Shown piece after piece: positions 50,362 to 63,200 of a stretch of DNA of 64,000 nucleotides; the first letter of the stretch is position 1, and the number at the start of each line of letters is the position of its first letter. The DNA is from Lineus longissimus. Its lineage: Eukaryota > Nemertea > Pilidiophora > Heteronemertea > Lineidae. Position numbers and translations under genes: made by a program. The DNA is taken from NCBI RefSeq assembly GCF_910592395.1, contig NC_088311.1, forward strand, positions 3,970,501 to 4,034,500, read 5' to 3'. A model generated the notes under the pieces. It was given only the letters and a program-made list of their open reading frames with translations. It had not been told where the DNA came from and did not search any database.

Positions 50362-51368
50362 TTATAAGTCAAGGCCAAGGGCCGTCAGGCACCCTAAAAA
50401 AGAAAGAAATGAACAAGAACATGAGATTATTATTGAAAATCCATGGATAGTTAGTAGTACAGTATAGCACATCATTTCATTTCCTACATGATGTTCATGA
50501 CATCTTGGGTGGGTCTGCAGCCCTATCATCCAGGCCTATGTACCCATGGTATATAGCTGTCATAGTGGCCAGTGGCTGCTCCGACCAAATATATATAGGC
50601 CTAGGCTATATAAAAGTGAAAGGAAAACTACCGAGCTGAAAGCAGTAGGGATTTGGCAGTTGAGTTGGTCACTGTCATACGTGATACATGATACTGTACT
50701 CTATACTGTTAGGCCTACTAACCTAGTACCTACCTTTTAGTTTTACCGTAGAAATAGTGATAAAATATTTCAGTGGTTCTTGAGAGCAATGCCCGCCTGA
50801 TCTGCTGATTTAATCAGTGCCTGACAGTGGGTGAGTGGCTGTCAAAAAGTAGTCTAAAGATATGAAAGACTTACGAAGGAAGTCAGTCGAAACGAAAGTC
50901 AGTTAATCCGTTCACGTTGCGAGTAGTTCTGGATTTTGTTCAATCACCCACTGTTTGATGAACACGAATCAAACTGCGTAGTTCTATACACCTTGCAATC
51001 TTCGTAAGATATGCAAGACGATGGTGCATGTCAAGCTTGAAATACTGGGGGTACGGGTGAAAACGTTGTGAAACATAACAACATCGGTCTACAACTTTCG
51101 AGACATGCCAGAAAGTGCTAGAACTTCCGCGTTCTGGTGATGCATCCTATTTGTATTGATTTACACTGCAAATATTTTATAAGGAACTAGTCAAAAACGA
51201 AGTGCTCGCCGTCTATCGGTGAACTCTGGACAGCGACCTTGACCCTTGCACTTAGTTGAAATTTTCAAGGATCAAACAAATAAACTGCATTAATTCCGAT
51301 TTTAGACATTGTCATAGCAAAATCTGTTTTAAATCGTCGCCTGTTAAATAGCTTTATTCAGGACAGCA
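50362..51368. promoter_or_regulatory. Shared divergent promoter region of DNAJB and TECR
   Basis: Only about 1 kb separates the two start codons. The DnaJ leader exon, whose donor (CTTC/gtaagt) ends at 50875, takes up part of it, leaving a few hundred bases for both promoters. Spaced AGAA units near 51110-51124 with TTC groups close by hint at a heat-shock element but are out of register. No TATA box was identified. Confidence 0.55.
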
Positions 51369-54300
51369 ATGGAGGTAAATGCTTTGAAGTTTTTGTGGAG
51401 AATAGTGGCCTTTTTTACCAAAAAAGTATCCACCAACAGCTCAGCTAGCTATAACCTTAAACGAAGGCCAATCTAATCTTAAATCTATAAAGTAAGGCAA
51501 GCATGCTGGGGCCTAGGCTAGGCTGGCCCAATAATTCTGCGATGAATTCCTTGTGTTACCTTTTCTTTGCAGTTACTATTGTTGCAACAGCCTGGTAATA
51601 ACTTCAGTAATACCAATCATCTTAAAACATTAAATCTTTTCGTCTCTAGGTCGAGGTATTAGATGGCAGAACAAGCAAGAGACTTGGAATTCTTAACAAT
51701 GTGAGTTTTTCTTTGAAGTTGTGATATATATTTTAGAGCTGAAGTTAACTTATAAACATACAGTCAAGCATGGACACATCTCTAATTATATCAGATAACC
51801 AGCCGATTATTGGGATTTCGTCATCCAAACAGTAGCTTTTGTTTCATTTTAAAAATGTTATAACAGTTTTAAAATTAAAGGCAAAGGTGTTTGCTATTCC
51901 AAACATCCATTGAAATTATCGAACCCAGGAGGTTGATGAAATTAATTCTGTTTTCAGTTGTCGGCATCTTCTTCTATCAGGGATGTAAAAAGAGAATTCC
52001 AGAGAATAAGTAAGTGAACTGCTTGCGTGTCAATTACATGTACATATCATGTAGGGTGCCATCCTTTTGAAGCTAAAGCCTTGATTTGTTGCTCAGTCAT
52101 ATTAAAGTCTCCTTAATCCTGTCACATTCTTGATGAGATCAAAGGGAATTGTATACAACGCTCAAACTTCCTTCAAAATTCAATGCTCAAGAAAGATTTG
52201 GTCAACTTTAAAGGGTTTTTACAGAGAACCTTCCATTGCTCAGCAGCTCTTACTGTTTTATGTACACAGTGAGCTGAGTTATATTTTATGATCCTATAGT
52301 ACAGACTGTATGCCTCCTCCTAAGCTGATATTTGTTGTTGTATTTCATTTGCAGAAAGGTCCATGTACGCTGACAGACAGTCCTTTAGGATAGAACCAAG
52401 TAAGCATTTTTTTCGAATTATGTATTGTCAATTTTCCATCACTTAGTTTTAAGAAAGAGGGGTTGCGGCCATGTAGGTCAATCCTGGCAGTGGCCTCAGT
52501 GCCTTAGGAAAATGTAAAGACCAAAGACATTTCTCAAACTGGATTTCTCTGTGTTGGGAGAGAATGAATGTTAAATGATAACAAATATTGTCATTTTCTT
52601 CAGGAGGAAAAGCCCTGAAAGATGAGGAGTTGCTTGAGAATATTGGATTGAAAGATGGAGGGAAAATCTACTTTAAGGACTTGGGACCGCAAGTTGGCTG
52701 GGCAACTGTAAGTGTGCAATGACCGTAAATGATTTTTGAGGTTACCTGTGGCACAATAGTGTCCTGCGAACATGCAGAAATTCTACTGCTCCAATGTTGG
52801 ACCTTGAGGGAAACCGCTTTTAGAAGCATTTATATTGGGACTGCACTGCTTTTCATTTTGGAGTCAAATAGGCAGTTGAGCAGCCGATTTAAATTCCATA
52901 TGTATTTTGTGTCTCATATTTTGGCATAGAAATTTTGCATAAAATTTTGAATTCTCCCTTGCAGGTCTTCCTTTGTGAATATGCGGGACCATTAGTAATT
53001 TACCTCCTGTTTTACTCAAGGCCTGCATTGATATATGCCTCTGGACCCCTTGCCACGCGTGCTACTCAGTAAGTATGTTTTGGTAAGCAATGAAATTAGT
53101 GGTTTGGGGTGAATTCTCGAAAACAAATTGCACATTGTTGCAAGCCAATACAAATGAACTGACCAGGGTATATTGTTTAGTGATAATGGAATACAGTTTA
53201 AATAACATTAAATAAATGACATTTCATGGTGCCTTATGATGTAAAATATGTTCAGAGGTATCTCATACAGTAATAACAAAGATCAAAATACAATATAATA
53301 CGTATATCATAAGCACAAATGCACAAATGCGCAAATGCGGCATGACCGAGGCCTTGCCTTGAATAATTTACCCAAGAGCACAAACTCACAACAAACAATT
53401 TATGACTATTATCATTTCAGTATTGCTGCAGCATGCTGGAGCCTTCACTATGCGAAGAGGTTGCTTGAGACTTTGTTTGTCCACCGATTCTCCCATTCCA
53501 CTATGCCGATCAGGAATCTGTTTAAGGTAGCTTTTCCTTCTCCTGGATTGACATCGCCTTGATTTGTTTACATCTCATGATGAAAAAATATAGTCTAGAA
53601 AATTCTTTCCATTAGTTAGATATGTTTATGAAGAGGTTTTTTGGCATCTGTAATTGACGTGGATAAAGTGCTGCTGTAGGCAATATTGATACAAAAAAAT
53701 GAATAATGGATTTGATGCCCAGGTTTGCCAGCTTTTTTTTTTCTTTGATTTGATTATTTTGTTGATTCTTTTTTAAAGAGTTACAGTGCGCTACATTATG
53801 CTAATCTGTGTTTTTCCAGAATTGCAGCTACTATTGGGGATTTGCTGCATTTGTAGCCTACTACGTGAACCACCCATTGTACACACAACCAAGTAAGTAT
53901 CATTAAAGGAAAATATCTAAAGTTGTCAAAGCAACCATTTCTATCAGGACAATGATATGTCTGTATCTCTTATGCAAAATGGCTCTTTAGTTTCTCATTG
54001 CTCAATGCTGTTTGCAAGCAGTCCACCAAACATTCTCGTTTACCGGGCTTTATTCAATGCACTGCTCAAGCATATTTCATGTCTTATATATTTGTTTGTA
54101 GTGAGATGCAAGTGATAGGCCTGCCAATCTAACGATGTGTTCCAAATGTTCATGACAAACCATCATATAATTTCAACTAATTCTTGTATGATTGAATTTT
54201 TTGCAGAGTATGGTGACCTCCAGATCTATGGTGGTTTAGCAGCATTCCTGGTAAGTCAAAAAGAATGCATTTTATCGCCTGCCAGAAAAATATTACAAAA

Positions 54301-55756
54301 TCTGTTATTCTGCCCTCTGAGAGGAAGCAAGATTATGGAACTTCAGTGTAACACCTTCTTAGAAAAACTGTCGAGTTGTTGAAAATAGATAATCTTAAAT
54401 TTGTTGAGTACATGTAGTTCTAGAAAATTCTGGTGGTATTAATGATGTGGCTTTTTGTGTGTGGGTTATTCTGGAGGGTTCTGTTTGACACCTGTGATCT
54501 ATGTAGAAGGCGTTTTAATGTAGGTTCAAAAGCAGTTTAGTCTTTCTGAGGAATTTGTTGTGATAAAGCAGACTTCTAGAACTATCAAGTGCTAATGGAT
54601 GAACCCGGACAATGCAGGACTGTTTCTTGTAGGTACATAATACTATGTTGCCTAGTTTATTTCATGAACTAGGATTGTGGTGACAAAACTCGCTTTGAGG
54701 AGCTAAAAATGACATGCCCATCAGTGCGTCCATTACAGGTGCCAAAGTACTCAATGAACCTTATTGCATGTTAGCCATGGCTAAAAACGTGTGTAGCAAC
54801 TCTGATCTGGCCTGTTGCATCAAACTAAACAATCTTTCCACATTGCTTTGCTTTCTTCTTCAGATCAACGAACTGGGTAATCTCTCTTGTCATGTTGCCT
54901 TCAGGAACCTGAGGCCCCCTGGTGAGTCTCTATGACGCTATTTCTGTGTGCCGAAAACAGATCATTGAAGTGTCCATCAAATGAGTTTTTGAGTGAACTT
55001 CTGCCTGAAGTTAAATACACATGTGCCATCTAGAAATACAGTTACACCTCCCTTTCCCATTTTTTTCAGGTTCCAAGGAAAGAAAGATCCCAAGGCCAAC
55101 AAGCAACCCATTTACATTCATGTTCAATTTCGTTAGTTGTCCAAACTATACCTATGAAGTTGGAGCCTGGCTGAGCTTTTCTGTTATGACACAGGCTGTA
55201 CCTGGTGAGTTTCATTCATAAGCAGTCGTTCTTCTGGTATAAATGATGATGACAACGGCACTGATAACCCTCAATCAAAATAACCCCCTTTGCCGAGAAT
55301 TGGGCAGCCCTCCCAACTTAACACTCACTGGCCTGTCACGGGAAGGGTGAAATGTTTCTAAAATATTGGGAAAATTGCACCGTTGGACCAATCGAGGAAA
55401 TAAAGATGTCAGTGTTCATCTGGTAATAAGGTTCTTCAAGCATGATTTGCATAATACACATGTACTTGTATAGAGATATTGAACCACCAGTTTGTTCTGG
55501 TGCTCTGGGGGGACACTACAATGTACCATTTTGGCGGTCAAGGAGTTATGCTAGCAATAAATTGTCTCAAAGCTGGCCTGATGTCCTTACACAGTTATAG
55601 CTGATCAAAGTGTCTTCTTTTATCTTTTCAGCACTGCTCTTCACCTTCTTAGGGTTCTACCAGATGTCGGTCTGGGCAATCGGTAAACATCGCAACTATC
55701 GAAAGGAATTCAAGGACTACCCAAGACGTAAGGCTATCCTGCCATTCCTCCTTTAA
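51369..55756 (+). CDS. TECR: TECR, trans-2-enoyl-CoA reductase of fatty acid elongation
   Basis: ER membrane enzyme that reduces trans-2-enoyl-CoA to acyl-CoA with NADPH, the fourth step of very-long-chain fatty acid elongation; it also acts in sphingosine-derived hexadecenal use. Coding exons (12): 51369-51374, 51650-51700, 51958-52009, 52355-52399, 52604-52707, 52965-53068, 53421-53526, 53820-53892, 54207-54250, 54864-54921, 55070-55204, 55632-55756; product 300 aa (human 308). The first coding exon is only six bases (Met-Glu), but its splice joins in frame to [12 protein letters not shown], matching the human N-terminus. A ubiquitin-like N-terminal domain (about 1-80) is followed by the steroid-reductase-type membrane domain: [48 protein letters not shown] (Tyr241/Tyr243), and the C-terminal [17 protein letters not shown]. 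All conserved blocks are intact. Confidence 0.97.
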
Positions 55757-56049
55757 ATCGTTAGTAAAGAGCCGAATGTAATCAAACAATTGATAAATTA
55801 TCTTGAAATCCAGTCAGCAATAGCAAAAATCTTGCTAGTTGCTGTCAAATGTAGAATTTAATATGATCTTTAAGTTTAAAGACTTCAAATTAGAGCCAGT
55901 CCTCGGCCTGTTCAGTTTTCATGATAGTCAGGTCACATCTCTTAAAATACGATTAACATTTCAAGACTTAAAATTGTCAGATGTCTTGTTATGAGGTCTC
56001 CATTATAAATGTTTATCATATCGATCATTGAACAGTTTTTATCATTCCA

Positions 56050-56055
56050 AATAAA
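56050..56055 (+). promoter_or_regulatory. Polyadenylation signal of TECR
   Basis: Canonical AATAAA about 295 bp after the stop codon, followed by T-rich sequence. The tandem array begins immediately afterwards. Confidence 0.65.
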
Positions 56056-56089
56056 TTGCAGAATGTTCTGAAATATCATTTGTCTTTTA

Positions 56090-59000
56090 TCTGCGAATTA
56101 GACAAAGTTAAGTTGTGACAATCGAGCGAGAAGATATCCTGTTTAGCAAGAAAGATTGTCCAACTGCTCGGACAGAGAAGTTGTGATAATGTCTGTGTCG
56201 AGTGAGTCTCTAAAGAACCTCTCCTTAGACATCCAGTATAGCAAGGAAGATAGTCCAGCTTGTCAGACAGATGGTTGTAACATTGTCTTCATATCGAGTC
56301 CTTGACTCTCTAAAGAACCTTTTCTGAGACATCTTGTATAGCAAGGAATATTGTTCGAATGGTTCAAGAGAGATCGGTGGTGATCATGTCTTTGTGTCGT
56401 GTCATTTTGGCTCCAAGTGGCCTTTTCTGAGACATCCTGTGTAGCAAGAATAATTGTCCAACTGGTCAGACAGATAGGTTGTGATGATGTCTTCATATCG
56501 GGCCATTGGGGCTCTACAGAGATTGTTCTGAGACATCCTCTATAGCAAGGTCAGGACGATTGACGAAATGGTCAGGAGGAGATAGGTTGTGATCCTGTCT
56601 TCATGACAGGCTACTGCGGCCCCACATGACCTTTTCTGAAACATACTGCATAGCAGGGAAGATTGTGTAGCACGTCAGGCAGCGATACGTTGTGACGGTG
56701 TCTTCGTGTCTGGTCCATATAAACCTCCCGAGAGCCCTTTCTGAGACATCAATCCTGTACAGCAAGGAAGGTTGTCCAGATGGGCTGTGACGATGTCTTC
56801 GTGTCAGGCAATTCACATAAACCTCCGCAGAGCCATTTCTGTGACATCAGTCCTGTACAGCAAGGAATGTTGTCCAGCTGGTCAGACAGATAGGCTGTGA
56901 CGATGTTTTCGTGTCAGGCCATTCATGTTCTAGAGAATCTTTCCTGAGGCATCCTGACCTGTATAGCAAGGAAGAAAGTCCAACTGATCAGACAGGAATA
57001 GGTTGTTACGACGTCTTAGTGTCAAGTTCAGGAGGATCTACAGAGCTTTTTCTGAGACATCCTGCATAGCAAGGATGATTGCCCAACTGCTCAGACCTAG
57101 AGGCTGTGACGATGTCTTCGTGTCGGGCCTTTCAGGCTCCAGACAATCTTTCCTGAGATATACTGTATAGCAAGGAAGATTGTCCAACTGGTCCGACAGG
57201 GAGAGGTTGTGTTGATGTCTTAGTCTCAGGCCATGAAGGCTATACTAAGCCCTTTCTGGGACATCCTAAATAGCAAGGAAGGTTGTCCAGCTGGTCAAAC
57301 AGAGAAAGGTTGTGACGGTGTCTTTGTGTCGGGGTCCTTCAGGCCCAGAAGGAACCTTCGTAGACACTTTCTATGGCAACAATATTGTCCAGTTGGTTTG
57401 GCAGAACTTTGGTGTGTGCCAACGTCCTCATCTCAGGTCCTTGAAGCTCAATAGATCGTTTGGTGAGACATAACGTTTGGTAAGGAAAATAGTCAAGATT
57501 GCCAGACAGAGATAGGTTGTGATGATGTCTCATGTCTGACCCGTGAGGTTCTAAAGAACCTTTTCTGCGACATCTTGTGAAGCAAGAAAGGTTGTTCAAA
57601 TGGTCAGACGGAGATAGGTTGTGACGATGTCTTCGTGTCGGGCCCTTGGGGTTCTACAGATCCTCTTCAGAGATATCACGTATTGCAATGAAGATTGTCC
57701 AAACGTCCTCATGTTGGGTCATTGAGGCTCTAGCGATCCTTTTCTGAGACAGAACGTATAGCATGGAAGATTGTCAAATGGCCATACAGAGAGGTTGTGA
57801 CAATGGCTTCGCGTCAGGCCATTCAGGCCCTTGAGCGCCTTTTCTGAAACATCCTGTGTGGTTCGGAAAAGTGTACAGCTGGTCAGACAGAGATATAAGT
57901 TGTGGCGATGTGTTTGTGTTAGGTCCAGGAGGCTGAGACAACCTGTATATAGCAAAGACGATTGTCCAACTGGTTAGATAAAGATAAGTTGTGAACGATG
58001 TGATCGTAATGAGCCCATTAGGCTCCTGACACATCTTACATAGCAAGGAAAGCTGTCCAGTTGACCAGACAGAGATAGGTTGTGACGATGTCTTTGTGTC
58101 GGGCCCTTCAGGCTGAAGATAATCTTTCCTGTATAGCAAGGAAGATTGTCAGGCAGAAGTATGGTAAGCAAACGTCTTATGTCGGGTGCTGAGGCTCTTC
58201 AAATCTTTTGGTGAGACATCATATATAGCAAAGAAGATTGTCAAAATGACCAGACAGAAAGGCTGTGACGATGTCTTCGTGTCAGGCCATTCAGGGTCTA
58301 GAGAATCTTTCAGGCATCCTGTCCTGTATAGCAAGAAAGATTGTCCAACTGATCACTATCCAGGAATAGGTTGTTTCGTCGTCTTTGTGTCAGGTCCAGG
58401 AGGCTCCACAGAGCCTTTTCTGAGAGATAGGTTGTGACGATATCGTTATGTCTGGGCCTTCAGGCTCTAAAGAGTCTTTTCTGAGACACCTTCCAATGGA
58501 GATTGTCCAACTCGTTAGGCAGAAATAGGGTTTGCCAACGTCTTCATGTCGGGTCCTTCATGAAGCTCTAGAGATCCTTTTGAGGAACATTATGTATAGC
58601 AAGGAAGAATGTTAACATGGTCAGACAGAGAGATTGTGACGATGTCTTCAAGTTCAGGAGGCTCTACGGAGCATTCTCTGAGACATCCTGTCTAGGAAGG
58701 AAGTTTGTCCGATCTGTCAGACAGAGATAGGTCGTACCGATATCTTTGCGTCGGGGCCTTCAGGCTCAAGGAACCTTCTAGACACACCTTGTATGGCGAT
58801 GAAGATTGTCTGGACGGTCTGGCAGAACGTTGATGTGTGCGGCCAACGTCATCATGACGGGTCCTTGAGGCTCCATAGATACTCTTTTGAAAGGTATAGC
58901 AAGGGAGATTGTCAAATGCCCAGACAGAGAGGTTGTGACGATGTCTTCGTGTCAGATCAATCAGGCCCCAGTGAGCCTTTTCTGAAACATTCTGTGTGGC

Positions 59001-59290
59001 AAGGAAGATTGTCCAGCTGGTCCGAAAGAGCTAGGATGTGACGATGACTTTGTACCGGGTCGAAGAGGCTCTACAGAGTCTTTTCTGAGACATTATGTAT
59101 AGTAACGAAGGTTGTCCAACTGGTCAGACACAGATAAGTTAGACACAGATAAGTTGTATCGATGTCTTCGTATCGGGCCCTTGGGTCCTGAAGATCCTTT
59201 TCTGAGACATCCTGTAAAGTAAGGAAGATCGTAAGAATGGCCGGAGAACGATTGAACGATTGAGGCTTTACAGAGCCTTTTCTGAAACCT
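56090..59290 (+). repeat. Degenerate ~103-bp tandem array, about 31 units, forward orientation
   Basis: Each unit carries a TCTGAGACATCCTGTATAGC segment, then AAGGAAGATTGTCCAACTGG, then CAGACAGAGATAGGTTGTGA, then CGATGTCTTCGTGTCGGGCC. The TTGTGACGATGTCT marker recurs about every 90-115 bp (for example 56690, 56783, 56895, 57309, 57617, 58078, 58260, 58931, 59155). Units are diverged by substitutions and small indels, so the array is old. Minus-strand frames stay open across one or two units (up to 121 codons) because some units are 105 bp; they show no start-stop or splice consistency. Confidence 0.85.
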
Positions 59291-59339
59291 ATCGCTGTCT
59301 GACCATGGCCAGTTAGATGATCGTCCTTGCCATAAGGAA

Positions 59340-60262
59340 TCAGTGAAGACATTGACATGAAGACATCGTCGCAACCTAGCTCTGTCTGACCAGATGGACC
59401 GATGTCTTCGAAAAGCGTCTTTATGAAACTCAAGGACCTGGTATGAAAACATCGTCACAGCCTTGTTCTGCCTGATGAGTAGACTTGATAATCTTCTTTT
59501 CTCTACAGGATGTCTCAGAAAGGTTTGTTAAGAGCCTTAAGGGTCTGACATGGGTTCGGCATGAAGACATTGTCACAACCGCACTCTCTGACAAGTTGGG
59601 TAATCTTCCTTGCTATACAGGACGTCTCAGAACAGGATCTTTGTTTAGAACCTCGAGGGCTTGACATGAAGACATCGTCACAAGCTATCGCTGTCTCACC
59701 AGTTGGACTGCTTACTGCTATACAGAGTGCCACAGAAAAGGAGTTGTAGAGTCTGAAGACCCAGGCATGGAGACATTTTCACAACCGATCTCTGTCACAC
59801 CAGTTGGCCTGCTGCTTACTGTGCACTTTTCTTCGCCATATAGGATACCTCAGAAAATGAGCTGTAGAACCTGAGGAACCAGAAATGGAAACATTGTCAC
59901 AACCCCTATCTATAATTCACCAATTGGCCTGCCAGTGCACAATATTCTTTGTTGTACAGGATGTCACAGAAAAGGAGTTGTAGAAGGCCCAAAATGAAGA
60001 CATTTCACAACCGCTTACTGTGCGATTTTCTTCACCATTCAGGATGTCTCAAAAAAATGATCTGTAGAGCCTAAATGGTCTGACATGAAGACATTGTCAC
60101 AACCTATCGCTATCTCACCAGTTCAAGTGGCCTGCTTACTGTGTGATTTTCTTCGCCATTCAGGATGTCTCAAAAGAATTATCTGTAAAGCCTAAATGGT
60201 CTGACATGAAGACATTGTCACAACCTATCGCTATCTCACCAGTTCAAGTGGCCTCTTGCTAT
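59340..60262 (-). repeat. Same ~103-bp repeat in reverse orientation, about 9 units
   Basis: From about 59340 the array continues as reverse complements: GAAGACATCGTCACAACCT markers at about 59355, 59450, 59562, 59669, 59770, 59890, 59996, 60088 and 60209. The last two units are 121 bp apart (60077 and 60198) and nearly identical, so they duplicated recently. The switch zone 59230-59340 contains a broken unit. Forward and reverse arms could pair over nearly 1 kb. Confidence 0.85.
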
Positions 60263-63200
60263 TTTGGTAATTCAGGCGACACTATGTAAGGTTCCTTTAG
60301 ACATGAGCAAACTAGTGTTTAGAGAGGGCAACAAAGTGAAGATAAGACATGATTACATATTGATGAAAAGCCATTTTATTAATAATAACAAGATCATTTA
60401 CAACTCTTCCATAGTGTCGGTGCTACAATAAATAAAGGATATATGAAAATTTAAGAACATGAAGATATGACAGTTTTTCATGTAAATAATACAGCGCACT
60501 GTGCAACAAACAACAAAGTCAAGTCGTTCATAATTCCACTGTCAAGGTCACAGAAATTTGCTTGGAGGCAATATGGGAGTATTGCAAAAAATGCCAACAC
60601 CTATGCTATGGATTTGGCCCTCAAACAACCATTTTATCCTAGCGGGAGTGGTAGGTGGGTCCAAAATTGCAAGTTTATGGATGACTTGGGTAGTAAATTC
60701 CGTCAGCTATCATGGCATGGAACACTTACTTTCACTTTTATGTAAACAGCAGATGACACAAGTAAACAACTTGTTGGCTTGTTACATTGTCTTTCAGTTC
60801 CTAAATTGGCACAAAAAATGCTTCATTATTTCCAATTGCGGTGGTTTACTGCAAGATGGGGACCACAACCCGCATTGGTCATAATTTTTCGACTGAAAAG
60901 ACACCTTTTATGCATGTTTTGGTACAAAGATGCTCTACATCATCATCTGTATGACCCCCTCAGGATGGAAACAGGGCCACATTGAAAATGAGTAAAATGA
61001 TTTTTGAGCTCCATTACAATGTCTCAGTAAAGGGCGCACCAAGCAAGTATGACAGTCAGAAACTGTCACTAAAACACTCACTGCAACACTCTATGAAAAC
61101 CGGCACTACAAACACAAAGCCCAAGTTTGAACAAGGGTTAACACAACATTCTACAAATACGGCCGTCTGAAATGTATAATGATAAACTTGGTAGTATCCA
61201 GTTAAAGCGATAAGCATATAAATTATGGTATATTTTTGTAACAGCACCCTCGATGCAGGAAGTGAATTGCAGACAATTTTCAATAACTAAGATATTTCTC
61301 GGATGACTCTTCCGATATCAATGCCAGCTTCCAGAAAATGATACAGGCATTTCAGAGCTAGTTTTTCTTATGAGAAAATATAAGGGTGTTGTGGCTCCAT
61401 TCCTGGCAAGATGGCTTTCTGCTGGTTTAAACTGTTATGTGTCTTTCACCCAGCTCTTTCTATACCTGCCATCTGGCAATCTTTGGAAGAATGTGCTCCG
61501 GTAAAGTTCTAGATCTGGTATTGATGCTGCATGAAGATAGCCTAAAAGCAGTCTTACAGATTCAACCGAATTGAGATACAGACATGCAATGGCCCCTCCC
61601 CACAATGCGCTACAGATGAGTGTAGCCTCAACCAGTTACCAATTTAGCTTTTCTTAGCCACTGATGGCAAAGCAAAGATTTTGCATAAATACCAGTACAA
61701 CATTTTAGCTACAGACATCCTTATACCCATTATTTAGCTACATTGGTGGATGAAGCCTACATGTATATTCAAACTAATTTCTGCAAATATCTAGTTCAAT
61801 TTGAAAGTTTTGAATGAAGAGAGAAGGTATTTAAGGGAAGAGATAAAGATGTTGATCTCTCATCGTCAGCAACAGATAAGTGTAAAACCACAGTGAGCCA
61901 CAAACAAATGTAGCTTTGTTCAACTACAGGGTGTTTAAAACTAATTTTGGTAGTTATAAATTGAACGTTTTGAATAACTCATTTATGAAAAGCTGCGTCT
62001 TTTTCAATTTGGAATCTTTGGAACCAAAGTATTCCTTGCAGAGAACTGCAGTAGAAAAGATTGCTTTGAGGAAAAGCTACTCAACTTCAAAACTAGCAAG
62101 GCTAATTTTTAACACCCTGCATGAGCATGCAGCATTACACACAGGTTAGAAACTCTAAAATGCAATTCACAGCACAACAATCAAAATCAAAATGTCACAT
62201 TATATGATAATCATACAGGCCTTGAAGTAAGCTCGGTCAGGTGATGTTAGCACCCTAAAAAACACGGACATGGTACAAGCTGATTGCGTCATATCTGTTT
62301 AAGGAGGAGTGCATCGACAATGATGGGCCAGCACTAAAGATATTTAAAGATCCTTTATAGAATGTTGGGAAGCTATACATTCCGAAGTTTATGCAAAAAC
62401 CTTTAAATGTGTACAAACAGTTGGTAGAATTATGTGAACACTTCTTGAGGAATCGCCCTCTTTGCTACACCAGTAGTGTCAGACTCCTTGATAGAGGGCT
62501 ATCGTTGGGTGATCAGGAAAGGTACACAATCATTCTACCAACAGCCTGAGTTTGTTACACATTCAGGCACGGAGTAATTATCGTTATAGTGCTGACCTGA
62601 AAAGTACTTCTGCGGCTCCTCCTTCAAGAGTGACAAACTATTATAATACGAAAGTTTTTTGGCAAGGAAAATTCTCCCTGCACTACCTTCTGCTACTGAA
62701 CTCCTTCATGTCCTCTATTATACACTGACAAACTAAAACTGAAACTTTCGGCGAGAAAACCTCTCCCAGCACTATTGATTTCACACCCTCCGGCTCCCAT
62801 TTACAGATTCTAGCAAGTTCATGAAGCTGTGTGTTCCCCAGTTTTGAATCAATCCCCTCAATTGAACACGAAAATACATCCTTTTTAACCCCTCTCATAA
62901 AAAAAGCTAATACAATATCCGGATTTCTTAGGAGGCTCGGTTATCAAAACCCCTCATCAAAAAATTAAGGAAGCCTCAAGGTAACCCTCTTTTCCTCTGA
63001 AATTGGGAACACCCAAATGCCCCCTCCCCTTAAGTGGGGCAGTAGGGGAGATCACACAACGACGGACTTGAGAAGCACTGACATCATACAAATTTTATAT
63101 TATATGAAGAATGAGCACAATACATGAACAACTATGACAAAGAGAATTATTGAGAAATTCAATTAACGTCGGTGACGAGTTTATATAAACCTAATCACCA

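Noticed and set aside
51096-51135. Classical heat-shock element in the DNAJB promoter
   Set aside because: AGAA and TTC groups are present but not in the 5-bp register needed, so only a weak hint remains.
56263-59460. Minus-strand frames up to 121 codons with recurrent peptide blocks
   Set aside because: They are readings through tandem repeat units; frame changes from unit to unit and there are no consistent starts, stops or splice sites.
62683-62898. Possible 71-codon coding exon on the minus strand
   Set aside because: No recognisable domain and no convincing acceptor/donor pair; surrounding sequence looks like untranslated or repeat DNA.
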